A stretch of 39,816 nt of DNA from Planctomycetota bacterium (GTDB taxonomy: Bacteria; Planctomycetota; Planctomycetia; Planctomycetales; Planctomycetaceae): assembly GCA_022600195.1 (NCBI GenBank), contig JAHZKX010000024.1, positions 1-39,816 of the forward strand. The letters run 5' to 3'. How positions within the stretch are numbered: the stretch's first letter is position 1; each line of letters begins with the position of its first letter. This document shows positions 25,857-34,531 of this stretch, one piece after another. Position numbers and translations under genes: made by a program. The notes beneath the pieces are model-generated. The model had not been told where the DNA came from. It made no database searches and saw nothing but the letters and a program-made list of their open reading frames with translations.

Positions 25857-27683
25857 TCAATTTTTACTTGCCGCAAGTTCTTTCGGTATTGTACGGATCA
25901 ACTTGGGATCCCCCCAGACAAAACGATCGCCAACGTCCTGACCTTTTCCAAAGTCCACAATCAAAGTTAATGTCTGACAGTTGGTCACATCCAGACTAAG
26001 TGGTTCCTGTTTGAAACCAATTGTAAATCCCAATTTTTCATATATCGTTTTTCCGTCAGCCACAATTTTCACATCAACATTTCCCAGATGACCTGAACCC
26101 TCTTGAAGGCCGAGACTGGCCTGAAACCGTTCGAAGTTCTTCCCAAGAGAATAGACCAATACAGTTTTGGAATGCACACACAATCCTCTTCGAAAGATTT
26201 TGTTACCAACTTTCAAAGGCAAACCCGAGAACGATTTATCAACTTGATACGGATAAACCTGATTGAAAAAAGGGACTTGTGTGACAGAATCGGGAACAAT
26301 TCCAGTCAATGGAACCGACCGGGCATTGACTGTTCTGATAGAGGCCATTTCTATCTTGTGAATTGAGATCTGATCTCCCCAAGGCATCTTAATGGAAGCA
26401 ATAGAATTATCATCTACAGTCACTTCACCTGTGAACTGAGAATTACCGATTAGTTTCACCTGACTTTGCAACGCTAGATTTGATTTTTCCTTGAGACGTT
26501 TTTTTTGAAGAACCAGTCCAACCACACGGTCGAGATTGATTTCACGTTCCTGTCCTTCATATTGAAAGAGCAAGCTCTTGTCATTCATGCCGACCACTTC
26601 ACCTGTAACCCGATGGACATTGCCCTCTTTCGTTAATACATAGGCCGAATCTTCGGTATCAGATTCCTCCTTACGATCTGCACGCCAGTTTTTTTTAGGA
26701 TCAGACTGCACCTTCCACATCTCATGAATGGCTTCTTTTTTTAAGGGGACATCCAACTCTTTGTAAGATACCTGTACTTCAAAAAGAAAGCCACCTTTCG
26801 CAAAGCCCTTCAGCTTGCCTGTCAGTTTACCCTTTTGCGCAAAAGAAACATGCCAGCCAGACTTACTCTTTTCTACCGCCTGTTTGAATAATTCATTTGG
26901 ATAAGATCCGACATATAACTTTGCCTTACTATTTTTATCCGTCTCGATGGAAAACGTATACTCTCCATCCTTTGGTATCTTAATTAGCGTGTCATAAACA
27001 ATTCCAAAATTAATAGCGCTGCGTTTTGAAAGCAAAGCCAGACGCGGAGTCGTTCCTCTTTTTTTTACTGGAATATATTTAAGATCGTGGCTGGATTTGA
27101 CTTCTTCAGGAGGCTTCCATTCCATTAGTCGATATCCAACATTTCTCTTTGCGTCTTTCAAATTCACTGGTAAACGATACCCCTCTTTATCAACTTTGTA
27201 GTCCTTGGTAGCTACTTTGCGAACTTCGACAGAGTTATTATACAACAAATTGTTCGGGATCTCTGCACTTTTCATATTCGGCCCCGACATCATGATCTTC
27301 AGATTTGCGATTCCCACCGTATGAAAATAGGGTAGTACAAAACGGTGATAGCCTTTCCGAAGTTTTACCTTGCCTTTCCGCGGACCTTTTGCATAGCTGG
27401 GTTTCTCACCATCAATCAATAACTGACAGACATCCTGAGGTTTGTCAGGTTGGATAAATTTGTAAGAGGTAATATCAAACAGGTTTATTTTCTTCGTCGT
27501 GTCTGCGACCTTAATCATCATCATTTTCGAATCGATCGTACTAATTTGGCCGATAACTTTTTTGCCGTCATAGAGGACCACTTCATCTGCAAGAATCGCA
27601 GATGAGAATGACAGACTTAACCCGCAAATGATTGCAGGAAAGAGAAAATGTAGCATTATTAAAGTTTTCTTTATTTCCATCAT
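25857..27683 (-). CDS. Secreted NPCBM-domain protein with PA14-like region
   Basis: The 608-residue protein has a signal peptide (about 8-32, cut near ILADE). An SH3-like start (VVLYDGKKVIGQISTI) is repeated later (GEVVGMNDKSLLFQYEG; LIGNSQFTGEVTVDDNS). A PA14-like beta region follows (INFGIVYDTLIKIPKDGEYT to about 310). The C-terminal NPCBM domain (about 480-600) carries PLKVGNKIFRRGLCVHSKTV and VDVKIVADGKTIYE. NPCBM domains bind carbohydrate and occur with glycoside hydrolases, but there is no catalytic domain here. It likely binds glycan outside the cytoplasm. Its ATG lies one base after the stop of the gene upstream, so the genes are co-transcribed. Confidence 0.75.
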   Translation of the reverse strand: MMEIKKTLIMLHFLFPAIICGLSLSFSSAILADEVVLYDGKKVIGQISTIDSKMMMIKVADTTKKINLFDITSYKFIQPDKPQDVCQLLIDGEKPSYAKGPRKGKVKLRKGYHRFVLPYFHTVGIANLKIMMSGPNMKSAEIPNNLLYNNSVEVRKVATKDYKVDKEGYRLPVNLKDAKRNVGYRLMEWKPPEEVKSSHDLKYIPVKKRGTTPRLALLSKRSAINFGIVYDTLIKIPKDGEYTFSIETDKNSKAKLYVGSYPNELFKQAVEKSKSGWHVSFAQKGKLTGKLKGFAKGGFLFEVQVSYKELDVPLKKEAIHEMWKVQSDPKKNWRADRKEESDTEDSAYVLTKEGNVHRVTGEVVGMNDKSLLFQYEGQEREINLDRVVGLVLQKKRLKEKSNLALQSQVKLIGNSQFTGEVTVDDNSIASIKMPWGDQISIHKIEMASIRTVNARSVPLTGIVPDSVTQVPFFNQVYPYQVDKSFSGLPLKVGNKIFRRGLCVHSKTVLVYSLGKNFERFQASLGLQEGSGHLGNVDVKIVADGKTIYEKLGFTIGFKQEPLSLDVTNCQTLTLIVDFGKGQDVGDRFVWGDPKLIRTIPKELAASKN

Positions 27684-27684
27684 C

Positions 27685-28356
27685 TTACTTTTGTTTATCA
27701 GGAGTCGTCTTATTTTTGTCGACGGCTTGATTTCGGGCTAACCGGCGAAAATAATCTGCCAGAATATCTTCATACCCGGGAGGGAAACCTTCCGTGCGCG
27801 ACTGTAGAATTTTCTCACGTTGTTTTGGTGTCAGGTCGGCCCAGTTGCGCCCTTTTTTATCAGGTGCTTTCAATTTTCCCTGACCGCCGGGCCCCTTTGC
27901 CAACGTTGAAGAATTAGCAGGCCGTGTTGGATTTTGACCTGCAGCACCACTTCCGCTTTTACATGATTTTTCCAACATTGTGATTAAAGTATCCAGACGG
28001 GAAATAATTCGTGGCTGAGTCGTTTTGACCGGCTGCCTGGTCTGACCTTGATCAAAATCCTTGATCACAGACTTTACATCGGTCTGGATATTTTTGAATG
28101 GATCTTTTAACCAGGCGTCGTCCCGCATCATCGATAAATGATCTTTTTTTTTCGGCAAGAGAACTGGCACAGATTTCCCAGGCACAGCCTGAGGCTTTTT
28201 TGCTTCGACTGATTTCTCAACGGCTTGTTCTGATATGCTGGCGTCGTTGTCAGCACCAAGCATTACCTGCGCAGAGGGAACAAACCAGATTCCACAACAC
28301 GTCAGTACTGTCATATAGGTATATATTTTTCGAATTCTCATAGAAACAAGCTGCAT
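27685..28356 (-). CDS. Short secreted protein with conserved C-terminal motif, function unknown
   Basis: The 223-residue protein has a hydrophobic N-terminal segment (about 10-33, cut near VMLGAD), a Lys/Pro-rich middle and the C-terminal motif DLTPKQREKILQ...GFPPGYEDILADYFRRLA. A motif of that kind ends many small planctomycete proteins in vWA/MoxR clusters. I do not recognise a fold. An AGGAGGT ribosome site favours the ATG at 28356 over that at 28359. Either start overlaps the stop of the coiled-coil gene (ATGATG), so the two are translationally coupled. Confidence 0.7.
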   Translation of the reverse strand: MQLVSMRIRKIYTYMTVLTCCGIWFVPSAQVMLGADNDASISEQAVEKSVEAKKPQAVPGKSVPVLLPKKKDHLSMMRDDAWLKDPFKNIQTDVKSVIKDFDQGQTRQPVKTTQPRIISRLDTLITMLEKSCKSGSGAAGQNPTRPANSSTLAKGPGGQGKLKAPDKKGRNWADLTPKQREKILQSRTEGFPPGYEDILADYFRRLARNQAVDKNKTTPDKQK

Positions 28357-29834
28357 CATTCACCTCCTGCCAGACAATGCGGACAAGTCAGACTGTGTAA
28401 CCGTCCGGTTATTGTATCGATTTCCTTTTGTCGAACGGTCAGTAAATCGATTCGTTCCTTTACCGCCGTTTCTGAGATTTTTTTCTGATCAACCTGTTTG
28501 TCCAGATTATCCGTTCGCTTATGTACTGATTGCTGCATCCACCGTAGCATTTTCACTTCAGCTAATAATTTATTCCGATTTCCTTTACAGCCCTTACATT
28601 GACCGCCCCCCTGTTTATTCGAAGGACGCGAGGCTTCGATCATGGCATCGAGTAGCGCCTGCAGGTCTTCCTCGATTTGTTGTTGATCTTTAATCATCTC
28701 AACGTCGGCTTTACTATGAATTAAACCTTCGTTCACAAATTCCATCTGCTCGCGAACTGCTCCTAAAGCCACAGGGAGTACCAGGCTGAACTGAGTTAAT
28801 TCACAGAGTTCAATCGATTCTGAACAGAGATCGATAATTTTTTCTTCGGTTGCTGCCAACCGTCTGACCGCTACCAGAGCTTGTTTCTGCTTCTGCAAAA
28901 CGCGAGCTTGCAGTTTTGTCGTGACATCACGGACTTGTCTCTGCTGCGTTATCATGTCCTGAATCTGATCCATGACCCGTTGACGTACAAGCGATTCTAC
29001 TTCTTTACGAAGTTGTTCTTCAAGCTTTTTGATATCTAACTGGGCCTTGCTGAGATGCTCAATCGCTTTTTTCTGTTCTGTTGAAGCAGGCTTGGGTTGT
29101 GACTCGCCTAGTTTCTTACAGGCACCTCCCATGCATTTACCTGCCCCCGAGAGGGATTTGCAAATTCCATTGGAAGCAGCCCCATATTCGCGCAGAAGCT
29201 GTCCCAGAGTTTCTGCAGATTTCTGATTCCGTTTTTCACTGGTCTCCAATGCTTGCAGGTCTTTTTTGTTTTGCTTTTTATCCTTTTGATCCAGTGTATT
29301 CGAAAGTTGTAATTCTTCTTTTTTGAGGAGTTTACTTAAAGTTTCGCGCGAATTGATCAACTTTCGCAACTGTTCCAGTTTGAGTTCCAATCCGATGTCC
29401 GCTGTTAACAAGAGTTTCTTCAATTCTTCTAACAGAACCAGAATTTCTTTCTGTTCCTTACTGGCCTGATCCAATTTCAATTTGTCCAGCATCTTTGATG
29501 CTTCGCCCATGCGATCAAGAATCAGTTGCTCGCGGGCTTTACGTAAACCGAGCAGGAGTCGCGCCGCATCTTCCGGTTGCGACTCTCTAATGAGATTGGA
29601 AAGCCGAAACATGCGTTCTTCCAGCTCTTGCATGTGTGCTTTGGCTTTGACCTGCTCAAACTGAATTCGTTGCTGGGGCGCAATTTTTCCGGTTGTCGCT
29701 TTCCCGGTTGTCGTTTTCGAACTCGCTTTTGCGACGTCTGTTGATTTTTCTGCAGCATTGATCGAGGACAGCATAAAGGTGAATGCCACGACTACCGCGA
29801 GTCCGATCAATGTCTGTATTTGCCTTTTCTGCAT
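28356..29834 (-). CDS. Secreted coiled-coil protein, cysteine pairs near the C-terminus
   Basis: The 492-residue protein has a signal peptide (about 10-27), then long amphipathic helices with heptads (about 55-190 and 240-310), rich in Glu, Lys, Leu and Gln. Cysteine pairs occur in CKSLSGAGKCMGGACKKLG, QCKGCKG and the last residues CPHCLAGGE, suggesting disulfides or a metal site. I do not recognise a family. The ATG at 29834 is chosen because GGAGGTGAGGG precedes it by a few bases; a second ATG 15 bases upstream overlaps that site. It is co-transcribed between the DUF4175-like gene (39-54 bases before) and the short secreted protein (overlapping). Confidence 0.7.
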   Translation of the reverse strand: MQKRQIQTLIGLAVVVAFTFMLSSINAAEKSTDVAKASSKTTTGKATTGKIAPQQRIQFEQVKAKAHMQELEERMFRLSNLIRESQPEDAARLLLGLRKAREQLILDRMGEASKMLDKLKLDQASKEQKEILVLLEELKKLLLTADIGLELKLEQLRKLINSRETLSKLLKKEELQLSNTLDQKDKKQNKKDLQALETSEKRNQKSAETLGQLLREYGAASNGICKSLSGAGKCMGGACKKLGESQPKPASTEQKKAIEHLSKAQLDIKKLEEQLRKEVESLVRQRVMDQIQDMITQQRQVRDVTTKLQARVLQKQKQALVAVRRLAATEEKIIDLCSESIELCELTQFSLVLPVALGAVREQMEFVNEGLIHSKADVEMIKDQQQIEEDLQALLDAMIEASRPSNKQGGGQCKGCKGNRNKLLAEVKMLRWMQQSVHKRTDNLDKQVDQKKISETAVKERIDLLTVRQKEIDTITGRLHSLTCPHCLAGGE

Positions 29835-29888
29835 TTCCCTCACCTCCATAACAGGGGGCCATTGAAACCGATGAACTGGTTTCCTGAA

Positions 29889-32072
29889 TTATTTATCGAA
29901 AATGGAATCAACCTGCTTCTTCTTCAGTTCTTCTGTCTTTTCTTTGACAAGTTGCTCCAACTTAATCACTGCGTTTAATTGATTTACAACATCAATAAAA
30001 CTATCCCATTGAGCCATCTTTTTGAGAATTTCATCTAATGACTTTACAATTTGGTCCTGACGCGCTTCCATTGTCTCCGTCGAGTCAGGGGTTTCCGTTC
30101 TTAACGTTTCTAAAGACTGTCTTTGTCGCTCCATTTCCCGTTCATGCAGGTTCTGCAGCGGTTTTAGTACGGTTTGTGAAATCAACTGATAGGTTTCTTC
30201 ACCCCCCAATTGATTCAGTTTCATTTCTTCCACAGATCCATTTAAAGCATGGCTGACCTGTCCCACCTCACGGCGGACCAGCTGATGTTTCCGCATCCAG
30301 TCAGCAGCCTGATCCAGGCTGTTCGCCTGTTTTAAATCATCTCTTAGTTGTTCTGCCTGATCTCTGGCTTTTCGCAGACGAGAACGTAATTGCTGTTGTC
30401 TCAATAGGATTTCGCGAAAAAGTTCTTCTGGTTTGACGATCCGAAAGACTAACTGTCGCGATCTCGTTTTCTGTCTTCCTGTATAACAATCATCCTCTGC
30501 ATAGCTATGAAAGGTTATCACTGCTCCCGGATTCAGTTTCATCTCAGAAATCGAAACCTGCTGCTCATGATCAATCACCGTTTCCACGGCGGGTTCAGCC
30601 GGGCCATACACGGGATACTCTTTTTTCTTGTCTTTATTCTCTGGAGTCTTACTTTTGGTTTCCTTTACAGCTGATTCTGTCTTCGCTACTTCATCTGATT
30701 TTTCTTTTGTCTCTGTTCCTGACAAAGGCAGATGCGATGTCATACCAACCAGACGAATTCCATAATCATCACGGGCGATCATTGTGAAAGGAATGGTCGC
30801 TTTGGCAGTAATTCGTTGTCGTACTCCGGAATAGCGAAAACTCAGGCGTGGACTACGATCCGGTTGCATTCCAATTGAAACAGGTCTTGGATGTGAATTG
30901 ATTTCGTGTTCGGCAGAATGCAACGTCAACTTAAAACTGACTGGTTTTTCATGCGTCCATCGCGCTTCAAAATGCTTACCATCTGTACTCTCCCATTGTA
31001 ACGAAACGTCCTCAGAATCAACGTCAATCTGACTGACTTTGACATTTGTGGTTAATTGTATCGTCACCTCTGATTGAGGTAATAGTCTCACATTTCCCTC
31101 ACTGGCTGAAAAATGTGACACAAATGGTTGCGAGAGACGAGGATGCGTCGCCCGGATCGTCAAATCAGTAATCCGTGGCCGATCAATGGGAACGATCTCG
31201 AACGGCTCAGACTCTCCATCTCCTCCCCAGGCATACGCTTTGTAAGGCAACTGCAAAGGTGGAATTTCATACCGAAAATCACCCGCCTGGAAACGGTTCA
31301 TGGTAATCGTTTCACTTTCCCCGTCGTCACTTTCCAGATGTAACCAGACGCTTTCTGTTGTTCCTTCTTCATCTTCCGTATGAACCTGCAATGTCGCAGT
31401 TTCACCTCGCGGAATGATCCACTGTCCATTTTTCAGGCCGACCACCGATAAATGTGTATTGCGGGGCCATGCCTCATTTGAACCTAACAACCAGCGCTGG
31501 CTCCACAACCGAGCGGTTTCCGGAAAGATGAAAATAAAACAGAGAGGAATCAGAAATGCTGCCAGCACAGCCAGTAAGCAATGCCTGGTATGCCTTGGAT
31601 CGATCGAGTCCTGAAAGGGGTACTGGCTGAGTTGCTGATAATTGTACTGCACAGCCTGTTCGATCATTGGCTGTGATTGTTCTGCTTCTGAAAGATGCGC
31701 AGGCAATTGCAAGACACTGGCTACACGCGGTGCAATTGCCTGTTGCGGAGATACTTGCTTCGATTGATCAATCAGATTCGCGATCTCGATCGGTGAAAGT
31801 GCAATCCGTAACGGTAAAATCACATGTTGATAAATCAGGTAGCCAACAGTTCCCAGACCCAAAAGCAGACACAGGACGCGCGCCACGAAACTGAGTTCCA
31901 GCCACCAGTCAAACAGGAGCGATAAACAAGCCAGTCCTAAAATGGCAACAAAAATCCGCGCCACCGCTTCTAAGAGAGTATGACGGCGCAAAGAGCTCCC
32001 CACGTTTTCCAGTTTCCCGGAAATCATATTTTGCAATACTTTGAATTCACTCGGCCGCTCAACGCTCGACAT
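29889..32072 (-). CDS. DUF4175-like membrane protein with C-terminal coiled coil
   Basis: The 727-residue protein has membrane segments at about 38-56, 62-82 and 165-184. A large non-cytoplasmic beta-rich region follows (WIIPRGETATLQVHTED), then a Lys/Glu-rich linker (about 445-490) and a coiled coil (about 545-720). It follows the general DUF4175 plan (two membrane helices, then a third, then a long soluble part), which in other bacteria sits beside MoxR/vWA genes. Membrane-anchored scaffold is an inference. The gap to the preceding vWA gene is 26 bases. It has no catalytic motif I can name. Confidence 0.7.
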   Translation of the reverse strand: MSSVERPSEFKVLQNMISGKLENVGSSLRRHTLLEAVARIFVAILGLACLSLLFDWWLELSFVARVLCLLLGLGTVGYLIYQHVILPLRIALSPIEIANLIDQSKQVSPQQAIAPRVASVLQLPAHLSEAEQSQPMIEQAVQYNYQQLSQYPFQDSIDPRHTRHCLLAVLAAFLIPLCFIFIFPETARLWSQRWLLGSNEAWPRNTHLSVVGLKNGQWIIPRGETATLQVHTEDEEGTTESVWLHLESDDGESETITMNRFQAGDFRYEIPPLQLPYKAYAWGGDGESEPFEIVPIDRPRITDLTIRATHPRLSQPFVSHFSASEGNVRLLPQSEVTIQLTTNVKVSQIDVDSEDVSLQWESTDGKHFEARWTHEKPVSFKLTLHSAEHEINSHPRPVSIGMQPDRSPRLSFRYSGVRQRITAKATIPFTMIARDDYGIRLVGMTSHLPLSGTETKEKSDEVAKTESAVKETKSKTPENKDKKKEYPVYGPAEPAVETVIDHEQQVSISEMKLNPGAVITFHSYAEDDCYTGRQKTRSRQLVFRIVKPEELFREILLRQQQLRSRLRKARDQAEQLRDDLKQANSLDQAADWMRKHQLVRREVGQVSHALNGSVEEMKLNQLGGEETYQLISQTVLKPLQNLHEREMERQRQSLETLRTETPDSTETMEARQDQIVKSLDEILKKMAQWDSFIDVVNQLNAVIKLEQLVKEKTEELKKKQVDSIFDK

Positions 32073-32098
32073 AGACTTTTAAACTCCAGTGACCCATT

Positions 32099-33958
32099 TT
32101 ACAGAAGGCGACACCATTTCCTTAAAATCCACTCTGCTACCAGTAATCCAAAAATCAGGATATAAAATATTGGCGCATCCCAAATCTCCTGTCGTTCCTC
32201 AAGAAAGCGGGAGACCTGTTTGATTTTAAATGCGTTGGGAATCTCGTTTGCATCAGAAATCTGATAGGTGCGGCCTCCCGTGGAAACTGCCATCATTTGT
32301 AAGAATGCTTCATCTAATGCCGGATTTTCCAATTCCTTGTTCGGAAATTCGACTTTAATCGGCAGAGTGGCTGCTTTGACGGTTGCACCCGCGGATTCAT
32401 CGCCCAGCCAGACTCGAACAAAATAGGTACCCGGCTGCGAAACGGGAAAGGTCGTTGAAAATTCACCCGCTTTATTCCCGGGGGACAGTGTCAACGGAAT
32501 TGGCTGATCATCGCCACGTTCGACTTCACCGTAGAGTGTTTGCAGACCTGGTTCCATTTGTGAATCATCGAGAAAACGCGCCATGATTTTCGCTTGACTT
32601 CCAGGCTGATAAGTTGCCTGTACTGTTGAAAGACGAAAAGGATAATTTCCACCCAGTTGTTTACTGCGACCGGCCCGATCAACAACACGTGCCCAGAATC
32701 CGTCAAAAAACTGTTCATCCAAATATCGCCAACGGTAGGTACTGTCGAATCCGATAAAGATCGACCAACCTGGGCCCACTCGTTGCGAGGCAATCAGCAC
32801 TTCTTGTCCGTATTCGTTCCGCATGCGGGGATCAGCATGAACGGCGAGAACCGTTGCTCCCGGTTTTGCTTTCGTTACTGGAAAATGCCAGAACATCCCC
32901 GGCAGATTATTCAAAGTTTGTTCGTTCGTCTGACGATCATTGGAAAAAGTAAAAATGGAATCCTGAAATCCCTGTTCGGTTACATCCAGTTTCCAGGGCG
33001 ATCGCGCACTCAATCGAATTTGCACTTGTGACCGAAACAGGCCCGGTTCCCGAATTACGGGCAGGAGATTCAACCAGCTCAATGAGGGATCAGACTGGCG
33101 ATCAAACATCCTGGCGGTCTGCATTTCACCTGCAATATAAACCAGACCGCCACCCGCTTTGGTCACAAAGCTGGTCAATAGTTCCGGAAAATTAATCGGC
33201 CACAATGTCGGATCAGGATCATATAGAATGACACAGTCATAATCGTTGAGTTCTTCCTGTGTGACTGGCAAACGGCGAATGGGTAAATCACCTGGATGTT
33301 CGTACGTTTTATCCGCGGCCATCAGCCAGGACGACAAATTGATCTGTCGATCTCGCAGAAAGGTATTTCGCAAGAACTGAACTTCCGGGAAAGTAGAACC
33401 CGCGATGAATAGCACGTTTAAACGCTGACGGATGACACGCACTTCAGCCGAAGCCAGATTATCATCTTCAGAGATCTCCGGGCCAGTATCGATTATTTTT
33501 GCCCGGAATTCCAGTTTCCCATTTTTGGTTTCACTGAAATCAAACGTTCGCGGCTGTAATTGACCTTCCAGATTGAGCACGATTTCTTCACGCACAAATT
33601 CCTGCCAGGGACCACCATTTCTGCGTTTTTCAATCAGCAATGTCGCTGTTTCTGCCTGCATGCCGCGCGATTCGATATGCACGGTCATTTGATTCGTATC
33701 CTGCACAAAGACGACAGGACTGACTTCCAATTCGCTGATCGCCACATTTCGAGGGCCATCTGTTGTCCCCACGCCCACCGTCACGAGAGGAACGCCTTCA
33801 TCCGAGAGCATTTGCAGCACTTCTTCAGGTGGCTCACCCGCCGTCGATTGACCATCGCTCACCAGTAATACACACCCGACAAGGGCATTCCCGTGTAAGA
33901 CAATAGAGCCTGTCTGAGAGAACTGGCGATGGCGGTTGCATTTCCGCCAGTATCCCAT
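32099..33958 (-). CDS. C-terminal part of a frameshifted vWA membrane protein
   Basis: From about 33873 this frame reads VLLVSDGQSTAGEPPEEV, the second half of a vWA domain whose first half is in the 33859-34521 gene. A beta-rich segment, a class-I-amidotransferase-like/ThuA-like region (RLNVLFIAGSTFPEVQFL, DYDCVILYDPDPTLW, AGGGLVYIAGE) and a C-terminal membrane helix (FYILIFGLLVAEWIL) follow. The first 28 residues (33958-33873) are an out-of-frame reading of the N-terminal gene, so the annotated start is not natural. With one base added near 33870 the joined protein would be about 807 residues, close to the normal vWA family size. No catalytic Cys triad is seen, so the amidotransferase fold is probably structural. 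Confidence 0.75.
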   Translation of the reverse strand: MGYWRKCNRHRQFSQTGSIVLHGNALVGCVLLVSDGQSTAGEPPEEVLQMLSDEGVPLVTVGVGTTDGPRNVAISELEVSPVVFVQDTNQMTVHIESRGMQAETATLLIEKRRNGGPWQEFVREEIVLNLEGQLQPRTFDFSETKNGKLEFRAKIIDTGPEISEDDNLASAEVRVIRQRLNVLFIAGSTFPEVQFLRNTFLRDRQINLSSWLMAADKTYEHPGDLPIRRLPVTQEELNDYDCVILYDPDPTLWPINFPELLTSFVTKAGGGLVYIAGEMQTARMFDRQSDPSLSWLNLLPVIREPGLFRSQVQIRLSARSPWKLDVTEQGFQDSIFTFSNDRQTNEQTLNNLPGMFWHFPVTKAKPGATVLAVHADPRMRNEYGQEVLIASQRVGPGWSIFIGFDSTYRWRYLDEQFFDGFWARVVDRAGRSKQLGGNYPFRLSTVQATYQPGSQAKIMARFLDDSQMEPGLQTLYGEVERGDDQPIPLTLSPGNKAGEFSTTFPVSQPGTYFVRVWLGDESAGATVKAATLPIKVEFPNKELENPALDEAFLQMMAVSTGGRTYQISDANEIPNAFKIKQVSRFLEERQEIWDAPIFYILIFGLLVAEWILRKWCRLL

Positions 33959-34521
33959 TCATCCGACAGCTTTAATGAAGTCGGATCGAACTTGTCGGAA
34001 AAACCATGTAAGTGAACAGTTCGCGTTCCCTTGGCAGAGAGATCTTTTAAAAACTGTTCGTTAATCAGTTTTTGCGTCAATTGCATCCGATTCAATTTTC
34101 GCATGGCATCAGTATTGGCAGACATCCCCAGTTTTCGTGAGACTTCCATCGCTTTCTCCTCATCTTTCCAGGCATCTTTTAATGACATGGAAAGAGAAGT
34201 GTCTATCAGAACCAGCAAGTGCGAAGGGATTTTTTCCTCTTTACTAAGCACGAGAATCGGTTCCAGCAACATCGCGATGACCAGGGAGAGAATCGAAATG
34301 CGAATCGTATACAATAAACAACGTCTTCCTAAAGGAACCTGCCGTGCATCGCGTTTGTAAAGCCACCACCCACCAGCGATAAGGATAACCGTTCCCAGTA
34401 AGAATAAGAGCATCCAGTCGCCTGTCGGCAGACCGACCCACTGGGCGGACCATTGTCCCCCTTCGGTCCAGGACGAAGATTGAATGCCAAATATAAATTC
34501 CAGAAACTTATTCAATTTCAA
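33859..34521 (-). CDS. N-terminal part of a frameshifted vWA membrane protein
   Basis: The 220-residue fragment has two membrane segments (about 36-53 and 70-92) and the start of a vWA domain. The MIDAS motif DTSLS is at 107-111 (DxSxS, metal-binding), followed by TGGNATAIASSLRQALL, the MIDAS Thr region. It ends PLSGVYYW, where family members continue with a hydrophobic strand and SDG. That strand and the SDG appear in the -32099 frame, which overlaps this one. It is a truncated product unless the shift is corrected, suppressed or a sequencing error. It follows the BatA-like gene by ten bases. Confidence 0.75.
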   Translation of the reverse strand: MKLNKFLEFIFGIQSSSWTEGGQWSAQWVGLPTGDWMLLFLLGTVILIAGGWWLYKRDARQVPLGRRCLLYTIRISILSLVIAMLLEPILVLSKEEKIPSHLLVLIDTSLSMSLKDAWKDEEKAMEVSRKLGMSANTDAMRKLNRMQLTQKLINEQFLKDLSAKGTRTVHLHGFSDKFDPTSLKLSDEWDTGGNATAIASSLRQALLSYTGMPLSGVYYW

Positions 34522-34531
34522 ATCTCGCTAT

